A stretch of 40,678 nt of DNA from Actinomycetota bacterium (GTDB lineage: Bacteria > Actinomycetota > Aquicultoria > JACQXZ01): the NCBI GenBank assembly GCA_016208465.1, contig JACQXZ010000005.1:1-40678 (forward strand), in the 5' to 3' direction. Of this stretch, positions 20,209-29,732 are shown one piece after another; the stretch's first letter is position 1; each line of letters begins with the position of its first letter. A program made the translations under genes and the position numbers. The notes below the pieces were generated by a model. It ran no database searches. It was given only the letters and a program-made list of their open reading frames with translations, and was not told the DNA's origin.

Positions 20209-21969
20209 TTAAATCTTAAACCGTTTTCGGTTGTGATACTCCTGTTGTTTCCCCGGATTCCATTTCGATATTCGGGTAAAATAACCTACTACCCGGCTAA
20301 CATAATCAACTATTTCAGAACCACAAGACGAACAAGCGGATGTCTTACCGCGGGAAAGGTGATTGTTTCTGCAAATACTGAAATCAGGAGAAAGAGCAAA
20401 ATATGCAAGATCGGTCTGACTTAATTTTTTAACAAAATTCTTTAAGGCTGAAACAGAAGGCAGAGATTCTCCCATCCAGATATGACAAATAGCTCCCCCC
20501 GTAAAAAAAGGATGAAACTTTGACTCGACTTCAATTTTATCAAAAATTGAAACATCTTCGCTGTAAGGCACATGAGAACTATTGGTGTAATAAAAACTTC
20601 CTGTCTCTCCCTGAACAAAAGCAGAACCATCAAATCTTTTAACATCAATTGTTGCCAATTTATGAGAAGCTGATTCTGCTGGTGTCTGCTCAAGTGTATA
20701 GATAACTCCGTCTTTTTCTGATGCTTCTTTTGTTTTAGCCGCTATATGTTTGATGATTGTAAGTCCGAGTTCCCGACCTTCTGAGGAAACTAATGGCTTG
20801 TCAATAAGATTAACCAGACATTCATTCAATCCAACAACACCAACCGTTAATCTTCTCTCGTCAAAATTATAATAAGGAGCGTTATCATCTGTTTTCATCT
20901 CAAGCCATGAAAGAATCTTCCATTTCTCAATACTCGTTTTTACTATTGCATTGCTTTCCAAAAGCGCTTGTCTCGCAATATCTATATTATGATCAAGACG
21001 ATCAAAAAATTTTTTCTCCTCCTTTGCCTCAAGAGCAATGTGCGGCAGGTTCAAGGTGACTACTTTATTTGATCCAGTCCCCAAACCGCCCGCCATCCAG
21101 ACACCGGCGCTATGCTCAACGAGTAATCGGCAGCACATCGCGTGAACATATTTTTCATCCAGATAACTGGCGGCTAAATTTAAAAAATAGGGAGCGCCGG
21201 TTTTCGAGGCCGCTTCCATCGTCGCATCAACTAATTCATCTTCCCAGTTAAAATCTTTTGTGATTGCGGTGGTAATAATAGGGAAAGTAAAAGGCAAACC
21301 CATTCCGTCACCCTCTCCCATAACTTCCATAAAAGCGCGATAGATGGTTCTTGCCTCTTTTTCAAATTCACTATAAGTATAATTTTCTTTTTTTCCGTCT
21401 AGTATAACCTGTTCATTTTCCAGATAAGGAGGACATTTAATTCTTAGTCCGACATTGGAAAACGCAGATTGAGCGCCGGTTCGATTGGATTGATTTAACT
21501 GAAATACAAATCCCTGAATAACCTGTTTAACCTCTTCATAAGAAAGCTCGTCCTTTCTTATGAAGGGAGCGAAAAACCAGTTGAAATAATCGATTGCCTG
21601 AGCGCCTGAAAAAAATAGCTGGGTGTAAAACAAATAAGCCATTGCCTGATATACTGCCGAACTAAAATGTTTTGGGGGAGCGCTTCGACAGTGGGGAAAT
21701 TTTAATCCATCTAAAAGAAAAATTCTTGCGTCTATCCCATTGCAATACGGCCTGAATGGACTATGAAGAGTATGGATATAAATTGAACCATTTTTGTGAT
21801 GCTTTACAACATCTTCGCTGTATAATTTATTTAACGCGTATTCTTCATTTATCTGCGATGAAATGTAAAGATCAATCAAAGAAGGACTCATCTGGGTATT
21901 TGAATTTTCCCTAAGAAGCCATGTTTTATTTTCCAAAACATCATCAATCAAATCGTAAAGCTTTTTCAT
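20209..21969 (-). CDS. nrdD: Anaerobic (class III) ribonucleoside-triphosphate reductase, no ATP-cone
   Basis: NrdD core, zinc site CRNNH...CSSCG and C-terminal RVVGYFTRISKWNPGKQQEYHNR. Confidence 0.9.
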   Translation of the reverse strand: MKKLYDLIDDVLENKTWLLRENSNTQMSPSLIDLYISSQINEEYALNKLYSEDVVKHHKNGSIYIHTLHSPFRPYCNGIDARIFLLDGLKFPHCRSAPPKHFSSAVYQAMAYLFYTQLFFSGAQAIDYFNWFFAPFIRKDELSYEEVKQVIQGFVFQLNQSNRTGAQSAFSNVGLRIKCPPYLENEQVILDGKKENYTYSEFEKEARTIYRAFMEVMGEGDGMGLPFTFPIITTAITKDFNWEDELVDATMEAASKTGAPYFLNLAASYLDEKYVHAMCCRLLVEHSAGVWMAGGLGTGSNKVVTLNLPHIALEAKEEKKFFDRLDHNIDIARQALLESNAIVKTSIEKWKILSWLEMKTDDNAPYYNFDERRLTVGVVGLNECLVNLIDKPLVSSEGRELGLTIIKHIAAKTKEASEKDGVIYTLEQTPAESASHKLATIDVKRFDGSAFVQGETGSFYYTNSSHVPYSEDVSIFDKIEVESKFHPFFTGGAICHIWMGESLPSVSALKNFVKKLSQTDLAYFALSPDFSICRNNHLSRGKTSACSSCGSEIVDYVSRVVGYFTRISKWNPGKQQEYHNRKRFKI

Positions 21970-22022
21970 TTTAGATCCCTTCTTTTAACCCCTAAGACCT
22001 ACACCCTTCGACCATCGACCTT

Positions 22023-22925
22023 CTAAGGCACAACTACCGACTGACAAAGAGGAACAACTTTAAACTTCATCGGCGTGCTCCCTAGAACTTCACCATCAAC
22101 CTGAACTAATAATTTTCTTTCACTAAAAACATTAATCTCTTTTGCCTGATAATAATCAACATCAGCAAAATTCAAATGACGTCCTGTTAATATCCCCGCT
22201 GAATGGCGAAAAATATCAAAAAAGTTTTTCTTCTTAAAAATACATACATCTAAAAATCCATCCTGAATATCCGCGTAAGAAGCAATGCTAAAACGACCGC
22301 TGTAATATTTTGAATTTCCAATCAAAACAAAATAAGCATTTTTGGAAAGATGACTCTCGTCAAGGACAATCTGGAACAAAGAAGACTCGCATTTTAAAAC
22401 TAATCTCAAAGCTGTTAAAGGATAAGCAAGCCCTCTGAAAACTTTTTTTATTAATGGCTTTACTTCTTTAACTACCATAGCATCAAAACCAACTCCTGCC
22501 ATTAACAAAAAATACCTCTCGCCGGCCAGCCCAAGATCAATTTGAATAGTATTGCATTTTTTTATAATCTCAACTGTTTTCTCTAAATCTGATTTCTTGT
22601 TTAAATCCAATGGCATTGAAATCTGACGGGCAAAAACATTGGTTGTTCCTATCGGAATTACTCCTAACAAAACGCCCTTGCCAACAATGCCATTTAATAC
22701 TTCATTTACCGTGCCGTCTCCGCCAGCGGCGGCTACAACACTGCATCCTTCATTTACCGCTCTTTGTGCAAGCGATATTCCTTCTTTTGCCCTGCTTATT
22801 CTGTAAAGCGAAACAGCGACTCCTTGTCTTTCAAATTCCCTTTCAATTACTCCAATCAAATGCGCCGCCGCTTTGCCAAATGCATTTTCTCCGGCTACTG
22901 GATTAAAAACCAATCCCACTTTCAT
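22023..22925 (-). CDS. Diacylglycerol kinase family lipid kinase (YegS/DagK-like)
   Basis: VGLVFNPVAG, AAGGDGTVNEVLNGI, GTTNVFAR. Confidence 0.9.
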   Translation of the reverse strand: MKVGLVFNPVAGENAFGKAAAHLIGVIEREFERQGVAVSLYRISRAKEGISLAQRAVNEGCSVVAAAGGDGTVNEVLNGIVGKGVLLGVIPIGTTNVFARQISMPLDLNKKSDLEKTVEIIKKCNTIQIDLGLAGERYFLLMAGVGFDAMVVKEVKPLIKKVFRGLAYPLTALRLVLKCESSLFQIVLDESHLSKNAYFVLIGNSKYYSGRFSIASYADIQDGFLDVCIFKKKNFFDIFRHSAGILTGRHLNFADVDYYQAKEINVFSERKLLVQVDGEVLGSTPMKFKVVPLCQSVVVP

Positions 22926-23844
22926 TAGTCTCACCCAATTTTTTCAATGCTTCCATTAAATCATCCGGCAGGTTATCACTTAAACAAATCTTTTCTCCTG
23001 TAACAGGATGAATAAACTCTAATTCTTTAGCGTGCAGAAACTGTCTTTTTAAACCTAAATCAGCTCCCGACCTTCTGCCGCCATATTCCTTGTCTCCCAC
23101 AATTGGATGCTTAATATAAGCCATATGAACACGTATCTGATGGGTTCTTCCTGTTTCCAAAATCAATTTAAGAAGGGTGTATTTATTATATCTCTTTAGA
23201 ACCTCAAAATGGGTAATTGCTTCTCTGCTTGCGCGTCCCGCGATAGTCATTTTTTTAAAATTTTTAAAACCTCTGCCAATCGGAGCATCAATCGTCCCAC
23301 TGTCTTCTTTTATTATATCAACAACCAGTCCAATATATCTTCTTTTAATTTCTCTTCTTTCTAACTGATCAGAAAGAGCCAGATGAGTTTTATTGTCCTT
23401 TGCTATTAACAAAAGACCTGAGGTATCTTTATCTAACCGATGAACAACCCCCGGCCTTATTTTATCTTCTGATACTTCTGCAATTTCACAATGAGCCAGA
23501 ACAGCATTGACCAGCGTGCCCGATGAATGACCAAACGAGGGATGCACTACCATCCCACTAGGTTTTGAAACAACAATTAAATTTTCATCTTCATAAATAA
23601 TTTTGATAGGGATAGTTTCCGGTTTAAGATTTAATTCTTCTGTTTCCTCAATTCTGACTTCAATTTCCTGACCAGCTTTAGCCGGGTAATTCTTATTAAC
23701 TATTTTGCCGTCAACCAGAATTAAACCTTTATTTATAAGATTTTGAGCAAAAGAACTCGAGGGTATTTCTTCTCTTTTTGAAAGAAGAATATCCAGTCTT
23801 TCCTTGTCATTTTCACTTTGAACAACAAATTTATATACTTTCAT
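22903..23844 (-). CDS. rluD: RluD-family pseudouridine synthase
   Basis: HRLDKDTSGLLLIAKD and GRTHQIRVHMAYIKHPIVGD. Start at MKVYKF; the longer ORF runs into a palindrome. Confidence 0.93.
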   Translation of the reverse strand: MKVYKFVVQSENDKERLDILLSKREEIPSSSFAQNLINKGLILVDGKIVNKNYPAKAGQEIEVRIEETEELNLKPETIPIKIIYEDENLIVVSKPSGMVVHPSFGHSSGTLVNAVLAHCEIAEVSEDKIRPGVVHRLDKDTSGLLLIAKDNKTHLALSDQLERREIKRRYIGLVVDIIKEDSGTIDAPIGRGFKNFKKMTIAGRASREAITHFEVLKRYNKYTLLKLILETGRTHQIRVHMAYIKHPIVGDKEYGGRRSGADLGLKRQFLHAKELEFIHPVTGEKICLSDNLPDDLMEALKKLGETNESGIGF

Positions 23845-23874
23845 TTCTCTTGACTCCATTAAAAACAAAGGAAT

Positions 23875-23926
23875 CAGGTCAGGAGACCCGATTCTGCCCT
23901 CGGGTAGCGGCAGGTCTCCTGACCTG
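23875..23926. repeat. REP-like double palindrome at the lgt 3' end
   Basis: 14-bp perfect arms caggtcaggagacc / ggtctcctgacctg with a 24-nt spacer; right half is GTAGC followed by GGCAGGTCtcctGACCTGCC. Confidence 0.9.
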
Positions 23927-24637
23927 CCTAACAAGAAAAAACAAAACTATAAAAATAAACATAAATATACTTATAATCTGAGATCCGCTTAATCCAAAAA
24001 CTACAGGAATTGTAACTCTTAAAAATTCTATACAAAATCGGGCAATCGAATAAATTATCAAATAGATCAGAAAAAGAAATCCTTTTTCAGTAATCCTCTT
24101 TCTTAAAAACCAGAGAATTCCAAAGATAGAAAGATTCATTAAAAATTCATATATTTGAGTAGGATGGCGGTTTGTGTCAAAAAAATGGATTGCCCACGGA
24201 ATTGTCGCGGGCTTCCCATAACAACATCCATTAAAAAAACATCCCAATCTTCCAACCGCCGCGCCAATTGCAACCGCGGGGGCAACAATGTCGGCAAAAT
24301 CACCAATTGAAAGCTTTTTTTGTTTTAGATACAAAAGAATCGCAATTGCCCCGCCTAAAAAACCACCGTAAAAAACCAATCCGCCTTGATATATCTTGAA
24401 AATATCCAGAGGAACTATCAAAAAATATTTTAGATGACCAATTACATAAAAAATTCTTGCCCCAAAAACCCCTCCTATTATAGCAAGTAAAACCACATCG
24501 TAGGCTGTCTCTCTTTCATAACCTTTTCTTTTCGTTTCCATTAAAACAACCACAGTGGCTGCCAAAAAAGCAAGGGCGAGAAAAAAACCATATGAATATA
24601 TTTTCATAAAACCAAAATCAGCAATTATAGGATACAA
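23879..24637 (-). CDS. lgt: Prolipoprotein diacylglyceryl transferase
   Basis: GGLVFYGGFLGG, GRLGCFFNGCCYGKP, HPTQIYE. Confidence 0.94.
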   Translation of the reverse strand: MYPIIADFGFMKIYSYGFFLALAFLAATVVVLMETKRKGYERETAYDVVLLAIIGGVFGARIFYVIGHLKYFLIVPLDIFKIYQGGLVFYGGFLGGAIAILLYLKQKKLSIGDFADIVAPAVAIGAAVGRLGCFFNGCCYGKPATIPWAIHFFDTNRHPTQIYEFLMNLSIFGILWFLRKRITEKGFLFLIYLIIYSIARFCIEFLRVTIPVVFGLSGSQIISIFMFIFIVLFFLVRQVRRPAATRGQNRVS

Positions 24638-24639
24638 AG

Positions 24640-25083
24640 CTATCTCCCATCTCTTAAGAAAGTCAGGATAATAATTCCTGCTCCAATAAAAATAAATGAA
24701 TCTGCCAGATTAAAAACAGGCCAGACTTGAAAGTCCAAAAAATCAATTACTTTTCCGATTATTAACCTGTCTATAAGATTTCCAACAGCGCCCCCAAATA
24801 TAAAAGAAAACGCCAAACTCATTAAAAAATTGTCAGATTTTAATTTTTGATAATAAAAAAGAGTGATTGTTATTGTAAAAAAAGTGAGGATTAAGAATAA
24901 TATCTTTTTGCCCGGGAAAATCCCAAAAGCAGCTCCGTCATTCTGAACATGAGTTAAATGAAAAATCCCTTTGATTAAATAAAAAGATTCTCCCTTCTCA
25001 AGGAAATCCGTGATATAAAATTTACTTAACTGATCAACAAGTATAATTAAAAACGCTGCTGTGAAAAAATATCTATTTTTCAT
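24640..25083 (-). CDS. lspA: Lipoprotein signal peptidase II
   Basis: VQNDGAAFGIF, GGAVGNLIDRLIIGKVIDF, FNLADSFIFIG. Confidence 0.95.
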   Translation of the reverse strand: MKNRYFFTAAFLIILVDQLSKFYITDFLEKGESFYLIKGIFHLTHVQNDGAAFGIFPGKKILFLILTFFTITITLFYYQKLKSDNFLMSLAFSFIFGGAVGNLIDRLIIGKVIDFLDFQVWPVFNLADSFIFIGAGIIILTFLRDGR

Positions 25084-25102
25084 TAATTTATTTTGTTAAG
25101 GT

Positions 25103-25474
25103 TTACCAGCTTGTTTCTTCTTTTTTCTTACATTCTATACACAAATTAACGTAAGGAAGTGCCTTTAGCCGAGCCGGGTCTATCTCTTTACCGCAACTGT
25201 CACAAATTCCATAAGTCCCTTTTTCTATTCGTTTCAGAGCTTCGTTAACTCTATGAATAAGATCTTTTATGTTTTTTTCAAGAGAAAGATCCCGTTCTCT
25301 TTCAAAAGTCGCCGTCCCGCTATCTGCAAAATCTTCATTGTAAGAATTTTCCCCGGAAACCTCAGACTGGCTTTCCTCAAGATTTCTGTCTTGTAACTCA
25401 GACATCTCTTTTTCTAAGTTTTCCTTTTCTTCCAGCAATTTTTTTTTGAACGTCTCAAGTTTTTTTGCTTCCAA
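25103..25474 (-). CDS. DksA/TraR family C4 zinc-finger regulator
   Basis: YGICDSCGKEIDPARLKALPYVNLCIECKKKEE; TTG start preceded by AGGAGGG. Confidence 0.9.
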   Translation of the reverse strand: MEAKKLETFKKKLLEEKENLEKEMSELQDRNLEESQSEVSGENSYNEDFADSGTATFERERDLSLEKNIKDLIHRVNEALKRIEKGTYGICDSCGKEIDPARLKALPYVNLCIECKKKEETSW

Positions 25475-25619
25475 CTTAAAAACCCTCCTGTTTTTGAATG
25501 CCTCGCAATTATAAATCAATTTTAGAATTGATTATAGCTCTTTGTATTTAAAAGTGCAAAATAATTTTACAATTCTACCAAATGGGGACAGCGCCCTTTA
25601 TTATATTCACCAGACCGAA

Positions 25620-25642
25620 GTAGGACAGGCGTCTCGCCTGTC
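25620..25642. repeat. REP-like hairpin (GTAG plus 8-bp stem)
   Basis: GTAG GACAGGCG TCT CGCCTGTC followed by aaaaaaaa. Confidence 0.88.
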
Positions 25643-25762
25643 AAAAAAAACTAAAAAATTACTTACTATAAAACTTTTTCAAAGCACTTAAAGCATTTAA
25701 GGTAACCCATTTACCTGGCTCACCTTTTCGTTCAATATTTACCTGAAAGCGATCAATGGACT

Positions 25763-25784
25763 ACCTCGCAGCAAGCTGCGAGGT
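25763..25784. repeat. Short perfect palindromic hairpin
   Basis: ACCTCGCAGC AA GCTGCGAGGT. Confidence 0.88.
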
Positions 25785-25854
25785 ATCAGGTATTCAGAAT
25801 ACAGAATATAGGAGCCAGAAGAAATACAAACAGAAATATAGCGGTTGGTGTCTT

Positions 25855-25883
25855 CTGACTACTGACTACTGACTACTGACTAC
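25855..25883. repeat. Tandem heptamer repeat (ctgacta)x4
   Basis: ctgactactgactactgactactgactac. Confidence 0.9.
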
Positions 25884-26408
25884 AAGAAACATAAAGCAAT
25901 TCCTACGACGCGCAGCAAGCTGCGGGGAATTGAACCCAAAAGAGATTAAACTCCAAACCATATTCCCGGTTAAGCAAGGGATTACTTCACTCTGTCTGCC
26001 GCCGCCCTCTTTGGCGCTTGCGTGCATGGAGAAACCGGCGCTTTCGCAATGCTGAGAGTTTTTCAGAATAAATTCACACGCGTTCCTGATACGTTCATCC
26101 CTGCCGTCCGCTCCGAGTTCAGCTAAAATTATAATCTGCCATATTGTTCCTTTGTATTTGGCGGTATAGAATTTTTCAGGGGTCTCCCAATAACCTTCAT
26201 TCCTTTGTTTAGATAAAATATTGGGTACAGCTCCAACTTCCATAATTTCATTTTTGGCTTTTTTCACTTCAGGACTGTTTTCAGGTTTATCCAAAATCTT
26301 AGTTAGTGTAAAATATCTTACCGAAGGATTATCTTTTTCTAATAACCATTCCGTCGAATCCGCCTTAAGCACAGATTTCCAATTACTCATTTTTTTAACC
26401 TCGTTCAT
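25866..26408 (-). pseudogene. Truncated prenyltransferase/squalene-cyclase-like (alpha-toroid) protein
   Basis: SVRYFTLTKILDKPENSPEVKKAKNEIM...[44 protein letters not shown]; the C-terminus runs into a REP-like palindrome (NSPQLAARRRNC). Confidence 0.6.
25899..25931. repeat. REP-like palindrome inside the 3' end of a truncated ORF
   Basis: aattcc..CGCAGC AA GCTGCG.ggaatt nested inverted repeat. Confidence 0.85.
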
Positions 26409-26484
26409 AAGCTACAAATTTTCACTTGATTTTATCAAAATTAGGTGATACTATTTATATAAACCCTATTCAAAGGAGTGCCTT

Positions 26485-26754
26485 ATGCCAATCATAAAAC
26501 CTATTTCAAGCTTACGCAACCAAACAAGAGACATTGCCTCTTTGTGCCACAAACAAGATGAACCTGTTTATCTAACTACAAACGGCGAAGGCGATCTCGT
26601 TGTCATGAGCATTGAGCATTATGAAAGACTCAAAGCAAGGGCCGAGCTTTTCGGGAAACTTGCCGTTGCACAGGCTCAAGCCGCCGATGGAGAAAAGGGA
26701 CTCACCCATACTCAAGTGATGAAAAAGCTAAGGCAGCGCTTGCATGACAAATAA
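26485..26754 (+). CDS. Type II antitoxin, Phd/YefM family
   Basis: MPIIKPISSLRNQTRDIASLCHKQDEPVYLTTNGEGDLVVMSIEHYERLKAR. Confidence 0.85.
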   Translation: MPIIKPISSLRNQTRDIASLCHKQDEPVYLTTNGEGDLVVMSIEHYERLKARAELFGKLAVAQAQAADGEKGLTHTQVMKKLRQRLHDK

Positions 26755-26839
26755 ATATAATCTTCGTTATCTTCCGGTTGCTGTTGATGAGATTCATCGT
26801 ATTGCTCATAGCTCACGCAATTTAAAAGACATTATCTAA
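26744..26839 (+). pseudogene. RelE/ParE-type toxin remnant, internally deleted
   Basis: 31-aa MTNKYNLRYLPVAVDEIHRIAHSSRNLKDII: toxin-like N-terminus joined to a toxin-like C-terminus; 4-bp ATGA overlap context with the antitoxin gene. Confidence 0.65.
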
Positions 26840-27418
26840 TCTTTGCGATTTATAGTACTCCTTCGCTTTTTTAGTAACAGACAAAATAAAGTCGCTTTTT
26901 TCTTTAGTGTACTTTACTCGATCGTTTGGATGTTTTATAGATAACAATTTCTTTAACTCATTATAACATTTGGCTTCATCAGGAAATTGCCTAAGATAAT
27001 CTCTGAAATAAAGCCTATCCCACAATTCAGAATCCGTTTCTACCATATGAATATGATGCGTCCGTTTGCCCTCTGAATTTCGTTTGATAAACCAAGCGTA
27101 GTACGGCGAACCATAGTCACCAAACGCCGGTCGCCAAAAATATTCATAACCTTCGGCTTCTAAAATAGGCACAATTTGTTTTTTAGTTTCATCTAAACTT
27201 GTTACTTCCACTAAAATATCAATGATTGGTTTTGCGGAAAGTCCGGGGATAGCAGTACTTCCAAAATGTTCAATTCTTTTAACAATATTCTGAGGCAATT
27301 TTCCGCGCAAAAAAGCGGCTTCATCTTCAAACATTTTCGGCCAATTTGAATCATATTGCACAATTACAATTTCTTCCTTTATCAATTCTTCTATTCGTTT
27401 CTTAAGCTTTTCTTCCAT
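26822..27418 (-). CDS. GrpB family (UPF0157) nucleotidyltransferase-fold protein
   Basis: VQYDSNWPKMFEDEAAFLRGKL...IEHFGSTAIPGLSAKPIIDILVEV. Confidence 0.9.
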   Translation of the reverse strand: MEEKLKKRIEELIKEEIVIVQYDSNWPKMFEDEAAFLRGKLPQNIVKRIEHFGSTAIPGLSAKPIIDILVEVTSLDETKKQIVPILEAEGYEYFWRPAFGDYGSPYYAWFIKRNSEGKRTHHIHMVETDSELWDRLYFRDYLRQFPDEAKCYNELKKLLSIKHPNDRVKYTKEKSDFILSVTKKAKEYYKSQRLDNVF

Positions 27419-27446
27419 ATTGATGCCTAAATTAGTATTTTCCTTT

Positions 27447-28671
27447 TCATAATGCTCTAATAAGATCATTTATTGCTTCTGCTATATCAATAATCTTATT
27501 AAAATCTACTATACCTATGTCGTCCTTAGGTTGTATGTATTACATTTTGGCTATCCGCATTTTCGGTAAACCATTGAGAAGATATTGCTATCGCAGGCCT
27601 TTCATGCTGAATAAAAATACTATGGTCACCTTGAAGCCATAGTGCTCCCTCGGTAATTTCGGGATGCTCCCTTATGATTTCCAAAGCCTTTTTATGGATA
27701 TTGTCTGGCAAGTCAAAAAATGAAAATGTTGATTTTCCTTCTTTGTAAGCAGCCCCATCTATATTGATATTCAATAATATATTGTCAAATTTATCTTGGT
27801 TTGCCATGATGTAATTCATCTGGCCCGGAACAGCATAATAATCTTCTCCATTGAAAGCAACTAATTCAATTTGCTTATCGCCAGAATAATCCTCTAATAA
27901 TTCTGCTAAAATCAATAATACTGCAATGCCTGTAGCGTTGTCAGTTGCACCTGGCATTCCTTTTTTTGTGTCTATATGTGCTGTAACAACAATTCGGTCT
28001 AAACCATTCTCGTTTTTTCTCCCAATAACATCGTATCCTGTACTTGGTATTCTTTTGGAATTAGATTGAAGAGATACTTCTTTTCCAATGTAAGGCAAAA
28101 GTCTTTTACTTTCTTCTTCTGTCGTATAAACTGATGGAATATTAAAGTCACCGTCTTCTATTAGAGGGGAAGGGCATACTCCGCCAGCAAGCGCAGTATT
28201 TCTACCAACAGCACAGATTATAGCTTTCACTTTACTTTTTTCTAAAAGTGAAATTATTTTTTGATGTTCTTCTGGATTATAGAATACAAAGTTTTTTGGC
28301 ATAAGTTGTTCTTTGGCAATATCTCCATGTAGTAAAAGTATTTTATCTTGAAAATTACCTTTTTCTAATTCAGATATATTGGTAGCGCTTGCCAATTGAG
28401 CATTTACAGAGCACCCTAGGGAATATGGGCTTACTAAAACCTTAAAATCAATATGGTCAGCTTTTAAAGTTGCGCCTCCGTCAATCCAGTCCATAACACT
28501 AAATTCGGGTGTTTCTGTTACCCAACCCATAGACAAAAGTACATCATTAAAAAAGGTTGTTGCTTTTCTGTTGCCTTCGCTTCCAACACATCGTTCATTG
28601 ATATCATTACATAATTTTTGTAGATACATAATGCTTTTATTGTAGAGATGTTGTTTTTCCATTTTATTCAT
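27447..28671 (-). pseudogene. M28 family aminopeptidase with a 3' frameshift
   Basis: M28 motifs (VVTAHIDTKKGMPGATDNATGIAVLLILAELL; LVAFNGEDYYAVPG). The ORF stops at NVIHTT*, but another frame continues PKDDIGIVDFNKIIDIAEAINDLIRAL* to 27447. Confidence 0.75.
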
Positions 28672-28691
28672 CCTGAAGTTTTTTAAATGGG

Positions 28692-28934
28692 TTAAATGGG
28701 GACAGCGGGATCAAAAAGCATAGGAATTGTTCTTCCCCAAATAACAATCATTTGCAAAAAAGTAAAAACCGATGCCAAGAAAGATAATTTCAAAATTTCG
28801 TAGAACATTAAATAAGAATATTCTGTGGATATACATATTCTTTTAGCAATATACCAGCCAAGTGGAAATCCTAATAATATACAAAATAAAAAATAGTTTC
28901 GAAGGAGCGGAAGAGCTGACCCCACCACTTCCAT
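28692..28934 (-). CDS. Small predicted membrane protein
   Basis: 80-aa ORF with TM segments; both ends overlap GGGGTCAGC/GCTGTCCCC scar sequences. Confidence 0.35.
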   Translation of the reverse strand: MEVVGSALPLLRNYFLFCILLGFPLGWYIAKRICISTEYSYLMFYEILKLSFLASVFTFLQMIVIWGRTIPMLFDPAVPI

Positions 28935-28990
28935 GGTTCAGTTTCCAACACTGGTTTTCTGTTTATGTTTTCAGGTAAGAATAACCGCAA

Positions 28991-29173
28991 TCAATCTTTG
29001 TAGATATAGGCATTCAGCCCGATTGTTAACGGTTTCCCTTCTATCATGCAAGATGTTTTTATATTGCCTCTTGTGCTAGCCACTACAAGCGTTTTCCCCG
29101 ACACGCTTGGCTTGGGCTCTTCCAGGTCGCAAGTGATAATAAGTTTATCCCCTTCGATTTTCGTTTCAATTGC
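28991..29173 (-). CDS. Hypothetical small protein
   Basis: MAIETKIEGDKLIITCDLEEPKPSVSGKTLVVASTRGNIKTSCMIEGKPLTIGLNAYIYKD; protein-like composition. Confidence 0.55.
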   Translation of the reverse strand, partial: AIETKIEGDKLIITCDLEEPKPSVSGKTLVVASTRGNIKTSCMIEGKPLTIGLNAYIYKD

Positions 29174-29732
29174 CATGTATGTCACCTCAGCGTATTGGCG
29201 CCCCAATTTTTATACCTCTTTGATCTTACCGGTGAAATGCTGTTCAAAAGACACAGGTTTGTTCATGTATAAGCATAAACCATATCCGGCAAGCAGGTAC
29301 TCCATCAGTATAAAGAGTTTAGTAAATAATGACAACCTGCACAGACACGGCTTATGACGAAATTAGGCTTTACGTGTTTGTATCTTCATTTCTTTTACTG
29401 TTTATCGCTACACCATATTTTTTATTTGCCAAATAAATATAAAAAAGAAATTTATCTTTATCTTTTCCGGATTAAATATATTTCTTTTTTCTAAACCTCT
29501 TTGGATTATGTGGCAGAATACACCTGTACATTCTATCCTCAATGTAATTTTGTCAATTGTGGAGACTGGACCCCGTATATGAAAGTATTTTTGAGTTTTT
29601 TCAAAAACTTTTATAAAGGTATTACAAAATATAATATAATATGGTATAGTATTATTATGACTTGGGTAGTGGTTGGAGATGTTGGCGTTAACCCCAACGA
29701 TCGCTAATACAACCGCCGAACCCGAGTCTTTT

